From positions 4,636,501 to 4,700,500 of the forward strand of contig NZ_OX030782.1 in NCBI RefSeq assembly GCF_943733665.1: DNA of 64,000 nt. The letters are read 5' to 3'. A program made the translations under genes and the position numbers. Numbering within the stretch: the first letter of the stretch is position 1; each line of letters starts with the position of its first letter. This document shows, one piece after another, positions 1 to 8,815 of the stretch. The notes below the pieces were generated by a model. It was not told the DNA's origin and ran no database searches. It was given only the letters and a program-made list of their open reading frames with translations. The DNA comes from Aquimarina sp. Aq107 (lineage in GTDB: Bacteria > Bacteroidota > Bacteroidia > Flavobacteriales > Flavobacteriaceae).

Positions 1-1266
1 AATTTGTTTTTGTTCTTCGGTTAATTGAAAATTATTTCTAATTAACACTTTTGGAGTAGATATTGTAACTGGCGGCGCTCCATATGCACTACTAATCCAT
101 TCTGTTTCTGCTAACTCTTTTGTTGGATGTCCTAAGATTGAATCTTTCACAACATCATACCCTTTTACAATAATAAATATCATTAATGTAATTGCAATTA
201 CTCCAACCCCAGCTATACTTCCGAAAATAATTTTTCTTCTTAGTTTTTTTTCTGCGACAGTTTTTCGATATTCTTCATCCGCTAGCAATTCTTCCTCAGT
301 TGGTTCAGGAATTGCATTCTTTGTCTCATTAATTACTTTTTCGATGACGTTCCTGTCGGCTTTAGCAGTACCAATATCAGGTTTGGATTTAGCAAACTTT
401 GCCATATCAGCCGTTTTTAGAACTGACTTAAGTTCTTCGATTGTATGTTTATCTAGATTTAATGAACCTGTTTTAATTTCTTCATCAAGTCGAGCTATTA
501 ATTCATCCGTAGTACTTTCCATCGCATGATCATATACTTCTTCGTCAATATACTTACGTGCTGTATCACTCAATTGAGAATAATATTCTTTATGAGAATC
601 CTGCTCTAACAATTGTGATTCATCAATTCTTTGTAATGCTAAAATTGCTCTTTCGTAAGGAGGAAGTTCATCTTCCTTTGCCTCTTTTCGCCTTTTTCTT
701 CTTAAAACAAGAAATACAATCAACCCTATCAATGCTAGTGGTATTAGAATCCACCACAAATATTTTTTCCAATTGAAAAAAGAGGCATCCACATCAATTA
801 TGGGTTTGATCTCAAACATCTTCTGTTTCGTAGTGTCTACAACTACGTCTCGGACTTCTACTTTTAATGAATCTGTAAAGAAAGATCGATCTCCAATCAT
901 CACTTTTTGCCTAGGAATTGTATAATGTCCAGAATCAAATTGTGTTAACGCATATTCTTTGATTAGATTAAATCTATTTCCATTTTTTATAGTATCTGTT
1001 TTATAGGATTCTATAACTTCGAGTGGCGAAAATGTTTGCCCTTCTGGAAAAATTACAATTTCGGTAGAATCTACTTCAACCTGCATTTTGTATCTAATTT
1101 CTTCACCAATTTTTATTGATGTAGAATCAATACTAGTTGCAACTTGTGCAATACAATGAAATCCAGAAAAAACAAGAAAGAGGATCATAAATAATATCTT
1201 TCTAACTTTTTTCAAAAGCTGAATATCATATGTTTTATTACTAATTAGTACTTTATAATTACTCAT
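1..1266 (-). CDS. Bat-operon membrane protein (BatD/DUF4381-like), C-terminus cut by window edge
   Basis: This frame stays open for 422 codons from a start at 1266 and runs off the left edge. A hydrophobic export signal covers about residues 24-41, followed by a periplasmic beta-rich part. Membrane segments lie near 168-188 (WWILIPLALIGLIVFLVL) and 346-368, and the cytosolic stretch between them is charged and helical. This layout and the place after the MoxR and DUF58 genes match the DUF4381/BatD-like third gene of flavobacterial Bat operons. Its role is probably in envelope or stress functions; this is inference from context. The start lies 13 bases after the DUF58 stop. A second ATG at 1188 just before the hydrophobic core is a possible true start. 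Confidence 0.7.
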   Translation of the reverse strand, partial: MSNYKVLISNKTYDIQLLKKVRKILFMILFLVFSGFHCIAQVATSIDSTSIKIGEEIRYKMQVEVDSTEIVIFPEGQTFSPLEVIESYKTDTIKNGNRFNLIKEYALTQFDSGHYTIPRQKVMIGDRSFFTDSLKVEVRDVVVDTTKQKMFEIKPIIDVDASFFNWKKYLWWILIPLALIGLIVFLVLRRKRRKEAKEDELPPYERAILALQRIDESQLLEQDSHKEYYSQLSDTARKYIDEEVYDHAMESTTDELIARLDEEIKTGSLNLDKHTIEELKSVLKTADMAKFAKSKPDIGTAKADRNVIEKVINETKNAIPEPTEEELLADEEYRKTVAEKKLRRKIIFGSIAGVGVIAITLMIFIIVKGYDVVKDSILGHPTKELAETEWISSAYGAPPVTISTPKVLIRNNFQLTEEQKQI

Positions 1267-1279
1267 TCTTACTTGTAGC

Positions 1280-2161
1280 CTATCCTCTCCTTTTAAAATA
1301 TCCTAATAATTTCTTTACGTAACTCTCATCCACTCTACTACTTATCGAACCTGCACCGCTTCTAGTAAAACTATCTTTAAAATAATCTACTCGATCTTGA
1401 TAATACTTACTATAATTGGTTCTTATTTTTTTAGAGTTAGTATTTACCAAAAGTAACTCTCCTGTTTCTTCATCTTCCATCTGAACCATTCCTAAATTAG
1501 GAATACCCTCTTCGCGCTGATCATATACTCGAATGCCCGTAACATCGTGTTTCCCTCCAACAATTTTTAACGTTTGCTGATAATCATCTGCAATAAAATC
1601 AGAAAGCATAAATACAATTGCTTTCTTTTTCATTACGTTTGATAGGAATTTTAATGCTTCTGTAATATTAGTTTGTTTGCTCTTAGGTTCATATTCTAAC
1701 AATTCTCTAATAATTCTTAGTACATGTGATCGCCCTTTTTTTGGTGGAATAAAAAGCTCAATTTCATCAGTAAACAAAATCAATCCAATTTTATCATTAT
1801 TCTGGGTAGCAGAAAATGCTAAAGTCGCGGCGATCTCTGTTATAATTTCTTTTTTGAATTGTTGTTTAGTTCCGAATAATTGTGATCCAGAAACGTCTAC
1901 CATCAACATCATTGTCAATTCACGTTCCTCTTCGAAAACTTTAATATAAGGCTCGTTATAACGCGCAGTTACATTCCAATCTATATTACGAACATCATCT
2001 CCAAACTGATATTGACGTACCTCACTAAAGGTCATACCACGTCCTTTGAAGGTAGAATGATATTCTCCTCCAAATATATGGTCACTCAAGCGCCTAGTCT
2101 TGATCTCAATTTTTCGAACTTTTTTTAGTAACTCTTTGGTATCCATTTTTTGTTTTGTCAT
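1280..2161 (-). CDS. DUF58 domain protein with von Willebrand A fold
   Basis: This 293-residue protein has the DUF58 signature (FKGRGMTFSEVRQYQFGDD followed by RNIDWNVTARYNEPYIK, residues 38-74). A vWA-like domain follows, whose metal-site motif DVSGS is at 89-93. It has no signal peptide and should be cytosolic. DUF58 proteins are regularly paired with MoxR AAA ATPases, which are thought to act as chaperones that load or remodel vWA partners. It is the second gene of the minus-strand operon, 81 bases after moxR with a hairpin repeat in the gap, and is followed by the membrane protein at 1-1266. The family is certain; the cellular target is unknown. Confidence 0.9.
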   Translation of the reverse strand: MTKQKMDTKELLKKVRKIEIKTRRLSDHIFGGEYHSTFKGRGMTFSEVRQYQFGDDVRNIDWNVTARYNEPYIKVFEEERELTMMLMVDVSGSQLFGTKQQFKKEIITEIAATLAFSATQNNDKIGLILFTDEIELFIPPKKGRSHVLRIIRELLEYEPKSKQTNITEALKFLSNVMKKKAIVFMLSDFIADDYQQTLKIVGGKHDVTGIRVYDQREEGIPNLGMVQMEDEETGELLLVNTNSKKIRTNYSKYYQDRVDYFKDSFTRSGAGSISSRVDESYVKKLLGYFKRRG

Positions 2162-2235
2162 TTCGCACTTGATGCGGAATCTATCAAATCATACTTTTTA
2201 ACAAATAATAATGAGATTCCTGCCTTCGCAGGAAT
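2160..2235. repeat. Two-hairpin REP-like element between moxR and the DUF58 gene
   Basis: Two inverted repeats lie in the 81-base gap. The first is CGCA-CTTGA-TGCG (2164-2176), extendable to 2160-2180 with one G-T pair. The second is a perfect 8-bp stem, ATTCCTGC-CTTC-GCAGGAAT (2216-2235). Paired short G+C-richer palindromes in an AT-rich intergenic gap resemble dispersed REP/BIME elements. In the transcript they could moderate readthrough or stabilise the upstream mRNA. Confidence 0.6.
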
Positions 2236-2242
2236 GACAATA

Positions 2243-3244
2243 CTATGGAACTTCAATCTCGTTTACAATCTTATTGATAATATCTACTGAAGTAACATTT
2301 TCTGCTTCAGCTTCATAAGTAATTCCAATACGATGACGCAATACATCGTGCACTACAGCACGAACATCTTCTGGAATAACATATCCTCTTCTTTTTATAA
2401 AAGCAAAACATTTAGCAGCAGTAGCCATATTAATACTTCCCCTTGGTGAGGCTCCAAAACTGATAAGAGGTTTTAACTCTTCCAGGCCATATTTCTCAGG
2501 GAAACGAGTGGCAAAAATGATATCCAAAATATATTTTTCAATCTTTTCGTCCATATATACTTCTCTTACTGCTTCCTGAGCTCTAATAATTTGCTCTACA
2601 GAAACTACAGGATTTACTTTTTCAAAAGAACCTTTAAGATTTGCACGAACGATCAATTGTTCATCCTCTAATTTAGGGTAATCAATCACCGTCTTTAGCA
2701 TAAAACGGTCAACCTGTGCTTCTGGCAGTGGATACGTTCCTTCTTGCTCAACTGGATTCATAGTTGCCATTACCAAGAAAGGTTTATCTAACCCGAAGGT
2801 CTCATCACCAATTGTAACTTGTTTCTCCTGCATTGCTTCTAACAAGGCACTCTGCACCTTGGCAGGAGCACGGTTAATCTCATCCGCTAACACAAAATTT
2901 GCAAAAATAGGCCCTTTCTTGATCGAAAAGTCATTTTCTTTCATATTAAAAATTAGTGTACCTGTTACATCTGCAGGTAATAAATCTGGTGTAAACTGGA
3001 TACGACTAAAACTTCCGTGTACGGCTTTTGAAAGGGTATTTATAGCTAAGGTTTTTGCTAAACCAGGAACACCTTCTAACAAAATATGTCCTTGTCCTAA
3101 TAATCCTATTAGTAATCGCTCGACCATGTGCTTCTGGCCTACGATTACTTTATTAATTTCTAAAGCAAGTAAATCTACAAATGCAGATTCTTTCTGTATT
3201 TTTTCATTGATTGAAGCAATATCAATAGAACTATTTTCTTCCAT
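2243..3244 (-). CDS. MoxR family AAA+ ATPase
   Basis: This 333-residue cytosolic ATPase has Walker A GVPGLAKT (58-65), a Walker B/MoxR signature around 117-129 (FVLADEINRAPAK), a sensor region ATMNPVEQEGTYPLPEAQ, and the MoxR lid domain at the C-terminus. Its length is normal for the family. MoxR ATPases act as chaperones for vWA-domain partners, here most likely the DUF58 protein encoded next. It is the first gene of the operon. The upstream gap to the divergent SDR gene contains two hairpins but no convincing promoter box. Family assignment is secure; the physiological role is inferred from gene order. Confidence 0.95.
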   Translation of the reverse strand: MEENSSIDIASINEKIQKESAFVDLLALEINKVIVGQKHMVERLLIGLLGQGHILLEGVPGLAKTLAINTLSKAVHGSFSRIQFTPDLLPADVTGTLIFNMKENDFSIKKGPIFANFVLADEINRAPAKVQSALLEAMQEKQVTIGDETFGLDKPFLVMATMNPVEQEGTYPLPEAQVDRFMLKTVIDYPKLEDEQLIVRANLKGSFEKVNPVVSVEQIIRAQEAVREVYMDEKIEKYILDIIFATRFPEKYGLEELKPLISFGASPRGSINMATAAKCFAFIKRRGYVIPEDVRAVVHDVLRHRIGITYEAEAENVTSVDIINKIVNEIEVP

Positions 3245-3420
3245 CTATTCTTTTTTTTAAAAGCGTGAATTTAACATTCATGTTTCAGCATTGCAAATTG
3301 TTAAATTATTTTTCTTCTTCTTGTTAATTATAGGTTAAATGTGTTGTCTTAAAATACGCTTACGCCCAAATTTTACAGTATATTTAGATCTTTTTACTGA
3401 AAAAACGGACGTAACAATTT

Positions 3421-3465
3421 TCATCGCCTTTCGCGATGATGTTTCTTAAAGACGAAAGTCTTTAA
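3421..3465. repeat. Double hairpin upstream of the SDR gene
   Basis: Two adjacent perfect stem-loops lie here: TCATCGC-CTTTC-GCGATGA (3421-3439) and TTAAAGAC-GAAA-GTCTTTAA (3446-3465, with a GAAA tetraloop). They sit in the 240-base gap between divergent moxR and the SDR gene. The arrangement of two short stems resembles the pair at 2160-2235, although the sequences differ. Confidence 0.6.
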
Positions 3466-3503
3466 ATAATGTTGCAAGAATCTAAATGAAAATTACCTAT
3501 TTT

Positions 3504-4256
3504 ATGAAAACAGCATTGATAACTGGAGCTACAAGTGGCATAGGAAAATCAACAGCTTATGAGTTTGCCAAAAACAATATAAATCTAATACTTTGCGGAA
3601 GAAGACAAGAACGGTTGGATCAAATGAAATCCGAATTAAGTAAAACGGTAAAAGTCCATACGCTCTGCTTTGATGTTAGAGATAAAGAAAGTGTTTTTAA
3701 AAGTATAGAAAACTTGCCTGGAGAATTCGATACCATAGATATATTAATTAACAATGCAGGAAATGCACATGGATTAGATCCTATACAGACTGGAGAGATC
3801 GATGACTGGGACGCTATGTTAGATATAAATGTAAAGGGACTACTTTATGTATCCAAAGCAATTATTCCTAAAATGATTTCGCAAAAATCCGGACATATTA
3901 TCAATATTGGTTCTATAGCAGGTAAAGAAGTTTATCCTAATGGAAATGTCTATTGTGCTAGTAAACATGCCGTTGATGCTATTAATAAGGGAATGCTGAT
4001 AGATCTAAATAAACATGGTATAAGAGTTGGAGCTATACACCCAGGATTAGTAGAAACTGAATTCAGTAATGTTAGATTTAAAGGAGATGACAAAAAAGCT
4101 GATACCGTTTATAATGGTTTCGACCCTTTGAGACCTGAAGACATTGCTGACATCATTAGTTTTGTAGTTACAAGACCTTACCACGTAAACATTTCTGATC
4201 TTGTAGTTTTACCAACAGCTCAAGCTAACAGTACAATTGTAAATAAAGGTTTATAA
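3504..4256 (+). CDS. SDR family NAD(P)-dependent oxidoreductase
   Basis: This is a classical short-chain dehydrogenase/reductase of 250 residues. It has the cofactor loop TGATSGIG right at the N-terminus, NNAG at the end of strand four, and the catalytic Ser in NIGSIAG with the YCASK Tyr/Lys pair. I prefer the start at 3504 because it puts the Rossmann strand (MKTALITGATSGIG) at the very N-terminus; an ATG at 3486 adds six residues. The sequence style (RPEDIADIISFVVTRP near the C-terminus) fits the YdfG-like 3-hydroxy acid dehydrogenase group, but the substrate cannot be read from sequence. It stands alone on the plus strand. Confidence 0.9.
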   Translation: MKTALITGATSGIGKSTAYEFAKNNINLILCGRRQERLDQMKSELSKTVKVHTLCFDVRDKESVFKSIENLPGEFDTIDILINNAGNAHGLDPIQTGEIDDWDAMLDINVKGLLYVSKAIIPKMISQKSGHIINIGSIAGKEVYPNGNVYCASKHAVDAINKGMLIDLNKHGIRVGAIHPGLVETEFSNVRFKGDDKKADTVYNGFDPLRPEDIADIISFVVTRPYHVNISDLVVLPTAQANSTIVNKGL

Positions 4257-4340
4257 TTTCTTTATCTTCAGAGTATTGTCTGTTCGATAAAAATACCTAA
4301 GTTTATGTAGGGAAAAAGAATATTGCAATATGTACGAGGA

Positions 4341-5480
4341 ATGATTAACAAACGTCTTTTAATAAAAAATCTTTTAGCGCATAATGATGAGAACAGTTTT
4401 TATGACAAAAAACGCAAACTTAATATTGGCGAAAAAGAAGGTAAGGCTAAATTCCTAAAACATATATGCGCTCTTTCTAACTCCAATCCCAAAAACAACT
4501 CATATATTGTCATTGGAGTTGAAGATGAAGATAACCAAATCATAGGAGTAGATTTTTTTGATGACAGTAAGATTCAAAATCTCGTAAATGCTTACCTATC
4601 GAACCCTCCTATTGTAGCTTATGAAAACATTCCATTCCCTCACCTACCTAGTGATAAAGTGGTTGGACTAGTATCGATTCGTTCTCAAGAAGGCAAGCTA
4701 TGTTCTCTGCGTAAAAATATCTGGAAATATTATGGTGGTAGTGTCTTTTTTAGGGATGGAAGTATAAGTATGCCTAAAGTATTTGACATAGAAATCAAAG
4801 ATGTTAATTCTGACATTGTTGAGTCCATAGAAAGTCATGCTCAAAACAATATTGAATTAACATTAGATGGAGTATTTGATTTTATGAGCTCCAGAAAAGA
4901 TTACAATCCTACTTATAAAGTATTTAAAGAATACTTCGTAGTATGCTGGTCCGCCAAGGAAAAACATGTAAACGAAGAGATATACTATTCTAGAGTAGAT
5001 ATTGCTCTAATTAACGAGCAAGTAAAATTATTTTATTCCCAGTTTGACGAAATAAGCATCTCTATTACTGAAGATGAATTTAAAATAATAGAATATGTTC
5101 AACTTGGTTTGCAAGAAACATATAATTACTACCCTCTAGAAGAAGTAACTATTAAGTTTAAGAACAATGTTAGTTATGATATAGAAAGTAAGATTTTATT
5201 TGAACCTCCACAATTTGATAGAAAAACATTGTATCATCTATACAATAGTAACAATGCTTTAATCGAAAAACTAAAAAAGAAAATGCCATTAACTAGAAAT
5301 GAGCAAAAAGACATTCTTAATCTACCTGTCACCTATCTTTTATGTTATTTTAATGATTTTAATGAAGCAAAAGATAGATTAGAAGAAGCAAAACCTTACC
5401 TAAAAGGTTATGCAGATGAAAAGGTATACTCCTTATATAAAGAAAGTATTCGCATATTAAGAAAAATCCGATATAGCTAA
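4341..5480 (+). CDS. AlbA_2/Schlafen-type ATP-binding domain protein
   Basis: This 379-residue protein begins with a divergent AlbA_2 domain (about residues 10-120). It contains the FLKHICALSNSNPKNNSYIVIGVED core and a GLVSIRS strand, as seen in Schlafen-like and 'divergent AAA-4' proteins. The rest (about 150-379) is helical and unassigned. AlbA_2 proteins bind nucleic acids or nucleotides, and some take part in RNA cleavage or gene control; no specific role is known here. The ATG at 4341 (MINKRLL) fits the domain start better than the one at 4323. It is a single gene, followed by a strong hairpin terminator. Confidence 0.75.
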   Translation: MINKRLLIKNLLAHNDENSFYDKKRKLNIGEKEGKAKFLKHICALSNSNPKNNSYIVIGVEDEDNQIIGVDFFDDSKIQNLVNAYLSNPPIVAYENIPFPHLPSDKVVGLVSIRSQEGKLCSLRKNIWKYYGGSVFFRDGSISMPKVFDIEIKDVNSDIVESIESHAQNNIELTLDGVFDFMSSRKDYNPTYKVFKEYFVVCWSAKEKHVNEEIYYSRVDIALINEQVKLFYSQFDEISISITEDEFKIIEYVQLGLQETYNYYPLEEVTIKFKNNVSYDIESKILFEPPQFDRKTLYHLYNSNNALIEKLKKKMPLTRNEQKDILNLPVTYLLCYFNDFNEAKDRLEEAKPYLKGYADEKVYSLYKESIRILRKIRYS

Positions 5481-5483
5481 TTA

Positions 5484-5531
5484 AAAGATTGTATCAGGAT
5501 TTTTTTATCACAATACAATCTTTCTTTTTTT
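5484..5531 (+). terminator. Rho-independent terminator after the AlbA_2 gene
   Basis: An 11-bp stem AAAGATTGTAT / ATACAATCTTT (5484-5494 with 5513-5523) is followed by a T-rich run to 5531. It lies between convergent genes and may also serve the minus-strand gene weakly. Confidence 0.7.
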
Positions 5532-5557
5532 AAAATAATTGGATTTATATGATCATC

Positions 5558-6724
5558 CTATAAAGATTGTAATTGCTGTACTTTCGCTTGTATCGCGTTC
5601 CAATCTACAGAATTCTTAGCATCTTGTAGACTCTGCTCTAATTCTTGGGGACTTAAATCAACCTCGTTTACGGCAATTTCATACAAAGTTTTTCCATTTT
5701 CAACATCTTTTAATGCTTCATTATCCAGTTTGTTTAGTAAAAAACACACTGAAGCACCTATTTCATAAGTTAAAGCAAAATCAAAAACTAAACTTATGGT
5801 TTCTTGATTGGTAATTCCATAATCATCTTCTAATACTGTTCCTCTAATAAAAGGTTCATTAGCCCGATTAGGAAAAATATCACGTATAGCCATTCTTTCA
5901 ATGTACCTTGCACTACCTTCACCTGTTTCCGTTAAAGGTTCAAATTTTGCAACACCTAATGACGATTGGATTGCTACGTATTGCTTTAATTTTTGAGTTA
6001 ACTCTTCTTGATTTAAATCATTATTAGGAAAGCCTTTAAAAATTTGATGTAGTAACATTTTTAACTCTAATATTTCTGATTGTATGGTACTTCTTCTACT
6101 ATTCACTCTTGTACCAGATTCATTTCGATTAGATAGCCAATTATCTTGATGCGTATGGAAATTCTCATGAATTATAAAATCAATTGCACCAATTGTAACC
6201 GTCGATGGGTCAAAAAAACCACCCGGATATGTAGCTAAATTTTCTCCAGCTATCACATCGTCATCATTATATACCTGTATATAATAACCTTTTCCGTCAA
6301 TTTCAAAATCAAAATCATACAAACCATTTCCCTGATCAGGATCTGTAATAAGTTGCCAAGCTCGTTCTAAATCCTTATCATAACGATACGCCTCTAATCC
6401 TGAGTTTACTTCTTCATCTAACAAAATAGCATCTTCTACAATAGACTGTGGATTTATAAGAATTCCTCTATCTATATTTCCTTCTTTATTCTTGTGAATT
6501 AAATACAATGGATATTCTTTTAAATTATACCCATCCCAAACTTGAGTGGCAGTAAATAAATCACCTGCACTTTTAATTTGGCTCAATAGTTTGGTATCAA
6601 TATTAGATATTGTATCAATATCAACGTTCTCTTCTTCAATACCAGAATTTGCATCGTCGTCTTTGCTGCATGCAAATACGAGAAATAAAATAACCGTTAA
6701 TTGAATTAAAAATTTATTTTTCAT
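5558..6724 (-). CDS. Lipoprotein with HExxH zinc-peptidase motif
   Basis: The start at 6724 gives MKNKFLIQLTVILFLVFAC, a typical lipoprotein signal with the lipid-carrying Cys followed by SKDDD. The mature protein of about 370 residues should sit on the outer membrane. It contains IIHENFHTHQDNW; HENFH (about residues 186-190) is an exact HExxH zinc site. A later EGSARYIE could supply the third, glutamate ligand as in gluzincins. No family name comes to mind; it looks like an uncharacterised bacteroidotal metallopeptidase-like lipoprotein. An alternative GTG start at 6751 would place nine residues before the signal and is unlikely. Peptidase activity is inferred only from the motif. Confidence 0.7.
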   Translation of the reverse strand: MKNKFLIQLTVILFLVFACSKDDDANSGIEEENVDIDTISNIDTKLLSQIKSAGDLFTATQVWDGYNLKEYPLYLIHKNKEGNIDRGILINPQSIVEDAILLDEEVNSGLEAYRYDKDLERAWQLITDPDQGNGLYDFDFEIDGKGYYIQVYNDDDVIAGENLATYPGGFFDPSTVTIGAIDFIIHENFHTHQDNWLSNRNESGTRVNSRRSTIQSEILELKMLLHQIFKGFPNNDLNQEELTQKLKQYVAIQSSLGVAKFEPLTETGEGSARYIERMAIRDIFPNRANEPFIRGTVLEDDYGITNQETISLVFDFALTYEIGASVCFLLNKLDNEALKDVENGKTLYEIAVNEVDLSPQELEQSLQDAKNSVDWNAIQAKVQQLQSL

Positions 6725-6968
6725 GTATAAGGTAGTTTTTACAAAAGTCACTTCGACTTTCTTTATTTATATTTTATTCCCAAAACACATAACTCCTAAA
6801 ATACCCTAATAAAACTTTCTAATATTTTATTCTTTCCTAATCTAACATCATCTATATCTAAAACCTTTTAGACAATATTCAAAAAAAATAACATTTAACC
6901 GCTGTGTAATACCTTTAAAAATATTGTAAAACAGTATCTTCAAGTCCTCTTAAAATCAGAAGTGTAAA

Positions 6969-7697
6969 ATGAGTAGAAATCTTGTTATTGGAGATATACA
7001 CGGAGCACTAAAAGCTCTTAAACAATTAATTAAAAAAGCAAGTGTAACAACTGATGATACCTTAATCTTTCTTGGTGATTATGTTGATGGGTGGACAGAT
7101 AGCGCTCCTCTAGTTTCATTTCTTATTGACTTGCAAAAAACACATAATTGTGTATTCATAAGAGGTAATCACGATGAACTCTGTTATACTTGGTTAAAGG
7201 AAAAAAAATATAATCCAGAATGGATAAAACACGGAGGTCAAGCCACGATTGACTCCTATCAATCCTTATCAAAAGAAGAAATTGACACTCATCTTTATTT
7301 TTATGAAAATCTTCTCAATTATTATATTGATGATCATAATAGACTATACCTGCATGCAGGTTTCACGAATATCCATGGACCACATCGAGAATATTTTAGC
7401 AAATTGTTCTATTGGGATCGAACTTTATGGGAAACTGCTCTTTCTATCGATCCTAAATTAAAGAAAACAGATCTCGCATATCCGAAAAGACTTTTACTTT
7501 TCGATGAAATTTATATTGGTCATACTCCAGTGACCAGAATAAACAAAACAACTCCTGTAAACGCAACTTGTATTTGGAATATGGATACTGGAGCTGCTTT
7601 TAAAGGCCCACTTACCATAATGGACATAGACACTAAAGAATTTTGGCAAAGTAATCCGGTATATACGTTATACCCAGACGAAAGCGGAAGAAATTAA
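6969..7697 (+). CDS. Metallophosphoesterase, PPP serine/threonine phosphatase type
   Basis: This 242-residue protein carries all metal-binding blocks of the family: GDIHG (8-12), GDYVDGW (36-42), GNHDE (66-70), a later LHAGF and IGHTP. No signal peptide is seen, so it should be cytosolic. Bacterial PPP enzymes of this size hydrolyse phosphoproteins or diadenosine tetraphosphate; which applies here cannot be told. It is a single gene with its own terminator. Confidence 0.92.
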   Translation: MSRNLVIGDIHGALKALKQLIKKASVTTDDTLIFLGDYVDGWTDSAPLVSFLIDLQKTHNCVFIRGNHDELCYTWLKEKKYNPEWIKHGGQATIDSYQSLSKEEIDTHLYFYENLLNYYIDDHNRLYLHAGFTNIHGPHREYFSKLFYWDRTLWETALSIDPKLKKTDLAYPKRLLLFDEIYIGHTPVTRINKTTPVNATCIWNMDTGAAFKGPLTIMDIDTKEFWQSNPVYTLYPDESGRN

Positions 7698-7725
7698 AAC
7701 CTTTTACACAAATAAAATCAAGTTT

Positions 7726-7751
7726 AAATCGCTCATTAGAGCGATTTTTTT
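7726..7751 (+). terminator. Rho-independent terminator after the phosphatase gene
   Basis: A 9-bp stem AAATCGCTC-ATTA-GAGCGATTT runs into a T tract (7745-7751). It lies 29 bases after the stop codon. Confidence 0.85.
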
Positions 7752-7813
7752 ATGCATTATGTTTACCTGATCCTATAACGCTACACTAATAGGAAACTTA
7801 AAAACGTAACGCA

Positions 7814-8791
7814 ATGAAAACCTCAAAAATTTTATTAGTATTTCTATATGTTATTAGTATAGCATGTAATACAGACGACAACATAATCACAAATGATTTA
7901 TCAGATACTTCTTTGGCTTTTGATTTAAAAACTCAAGAAGATCAAATGGGTGGGTTTGCCGAAAACTCCATGGTAGTATTTGAAGGAAAAGTATGGTCTG
8001 TAGGTGGTGACAACGCTTATACAGCAGAAGACACATACTCAAGTGATGTTTGGTCTAGCGATAATGGTATTAATTGGATATCTGTTACTAGCAATATTTT
8101 CGAAGCAAGGTATCGTCATACACTTACTGTTTTCAATGACCAAATGTGGTTAATTGGTGGAAAAAATAACTCTGAAGAATTTTTATCTGATATATGGAAC
8201 TCTGATGATGGCATTACTTGGTCTAATGTAACAATGACCGCCCCCTTTGGTAATATGTCTGCCCACACTACTACAGTATTAAACAACAAAATGTACGTAA
8301 TTGGTCCTTCATCTGATCGAACCAATATGATTGTGTGGTCCACTACAGATGGTATTAATTGGACAGAAGAAAATGCAAATGCTTTTCCTGTTAGAGGTAA
8401 TCACCAAACAGTAGCCTTTAATAATACCCTATACGTTATTGGAGGTAGAAATGAAACCGATAGATTTAATGAAATCTGGTTCAGTAACGACGGAATAAAC
8501 TGGTCTTTAGTGTCTATTTCATCTTCAATTTTTAGCGCTAGAGATTTACATACAGCAACCGTTTATAACAACAAAGTATGGGTTCTTAATGGAAAATCAG
8601 ATACATCAAGAGTTGTAAAAGATATTTGGTATTCTTCTGATATGCGTAATTGGACAAGGTATGATGAAATTATTCCTTTTGAAAGCTCGCATTCTCATAC
8701 GTGCTTAGCTTATGGAGAAGAACTATGGTTGTTTGGAGGTTATATAACATCTAGAACATCCGGAGAAATCTGGACAATTGACGAAGATTAA
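7814..8791 (+). CDS. Kelch/beta-propeller lipoprotein
   Basis: This 325-residue lipoprotein has the signal MKTSKILLVFLYVISIAC (lipid Cys at 18). About five repeats follow, built from a Kelch-like 'VIGG' strand and a W(S/N)SxDGINW turn (WSSDNGINW, IWNSDDGITW, WSTTDGINW, IWFSNDGINW, IWYSSDMRNW). This predicts a beta-propeller facing the cell surface or periplasm. Such folds bind proteins or sugars, and no catalytic residue is evident. The exported TapB-like gene follows 24 bases later and is probably co-transcribed. Confidence 0.85.
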   Translation: MKTSKILLVFLYVISIACNTDDNIITNDLSDTSLAFDLKTQEDQMGGFAENSMVVFEGKVWSVGGDNAYTAEDTYSSDVWSSDNGINWISVTSNIFEARYRHTLTVFNDQMWLIGGKNNSEEFLSDIWNSDDGITWSNVTMTAPFGNMSAHTTTVLNNKMYVIGPSSDRTNMIVWSTTDGINWTEENANAFPVRGNHQTVAFNNTLYVIGGRNETDRFNEIWFSNDGINWSLVSISSSIFSARDLHTATVYNNKVWVLNGKSDTSRVVKDIWYSSDMRNWTRYDEIIPFESSHSHTCLAYGEELWLFGGYITSRTSGEIWTIDED

Positions 8792-8815
8792 AATCAAATA
8801 AATCCTTTTATAATT

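Noticed and set aside
2859..3260. 133-codon frame opposite moxR
   Set aside because: It lies fully inside a certain gene on the other strand, and its sequence is the mirror of the conserved ATPase codons.
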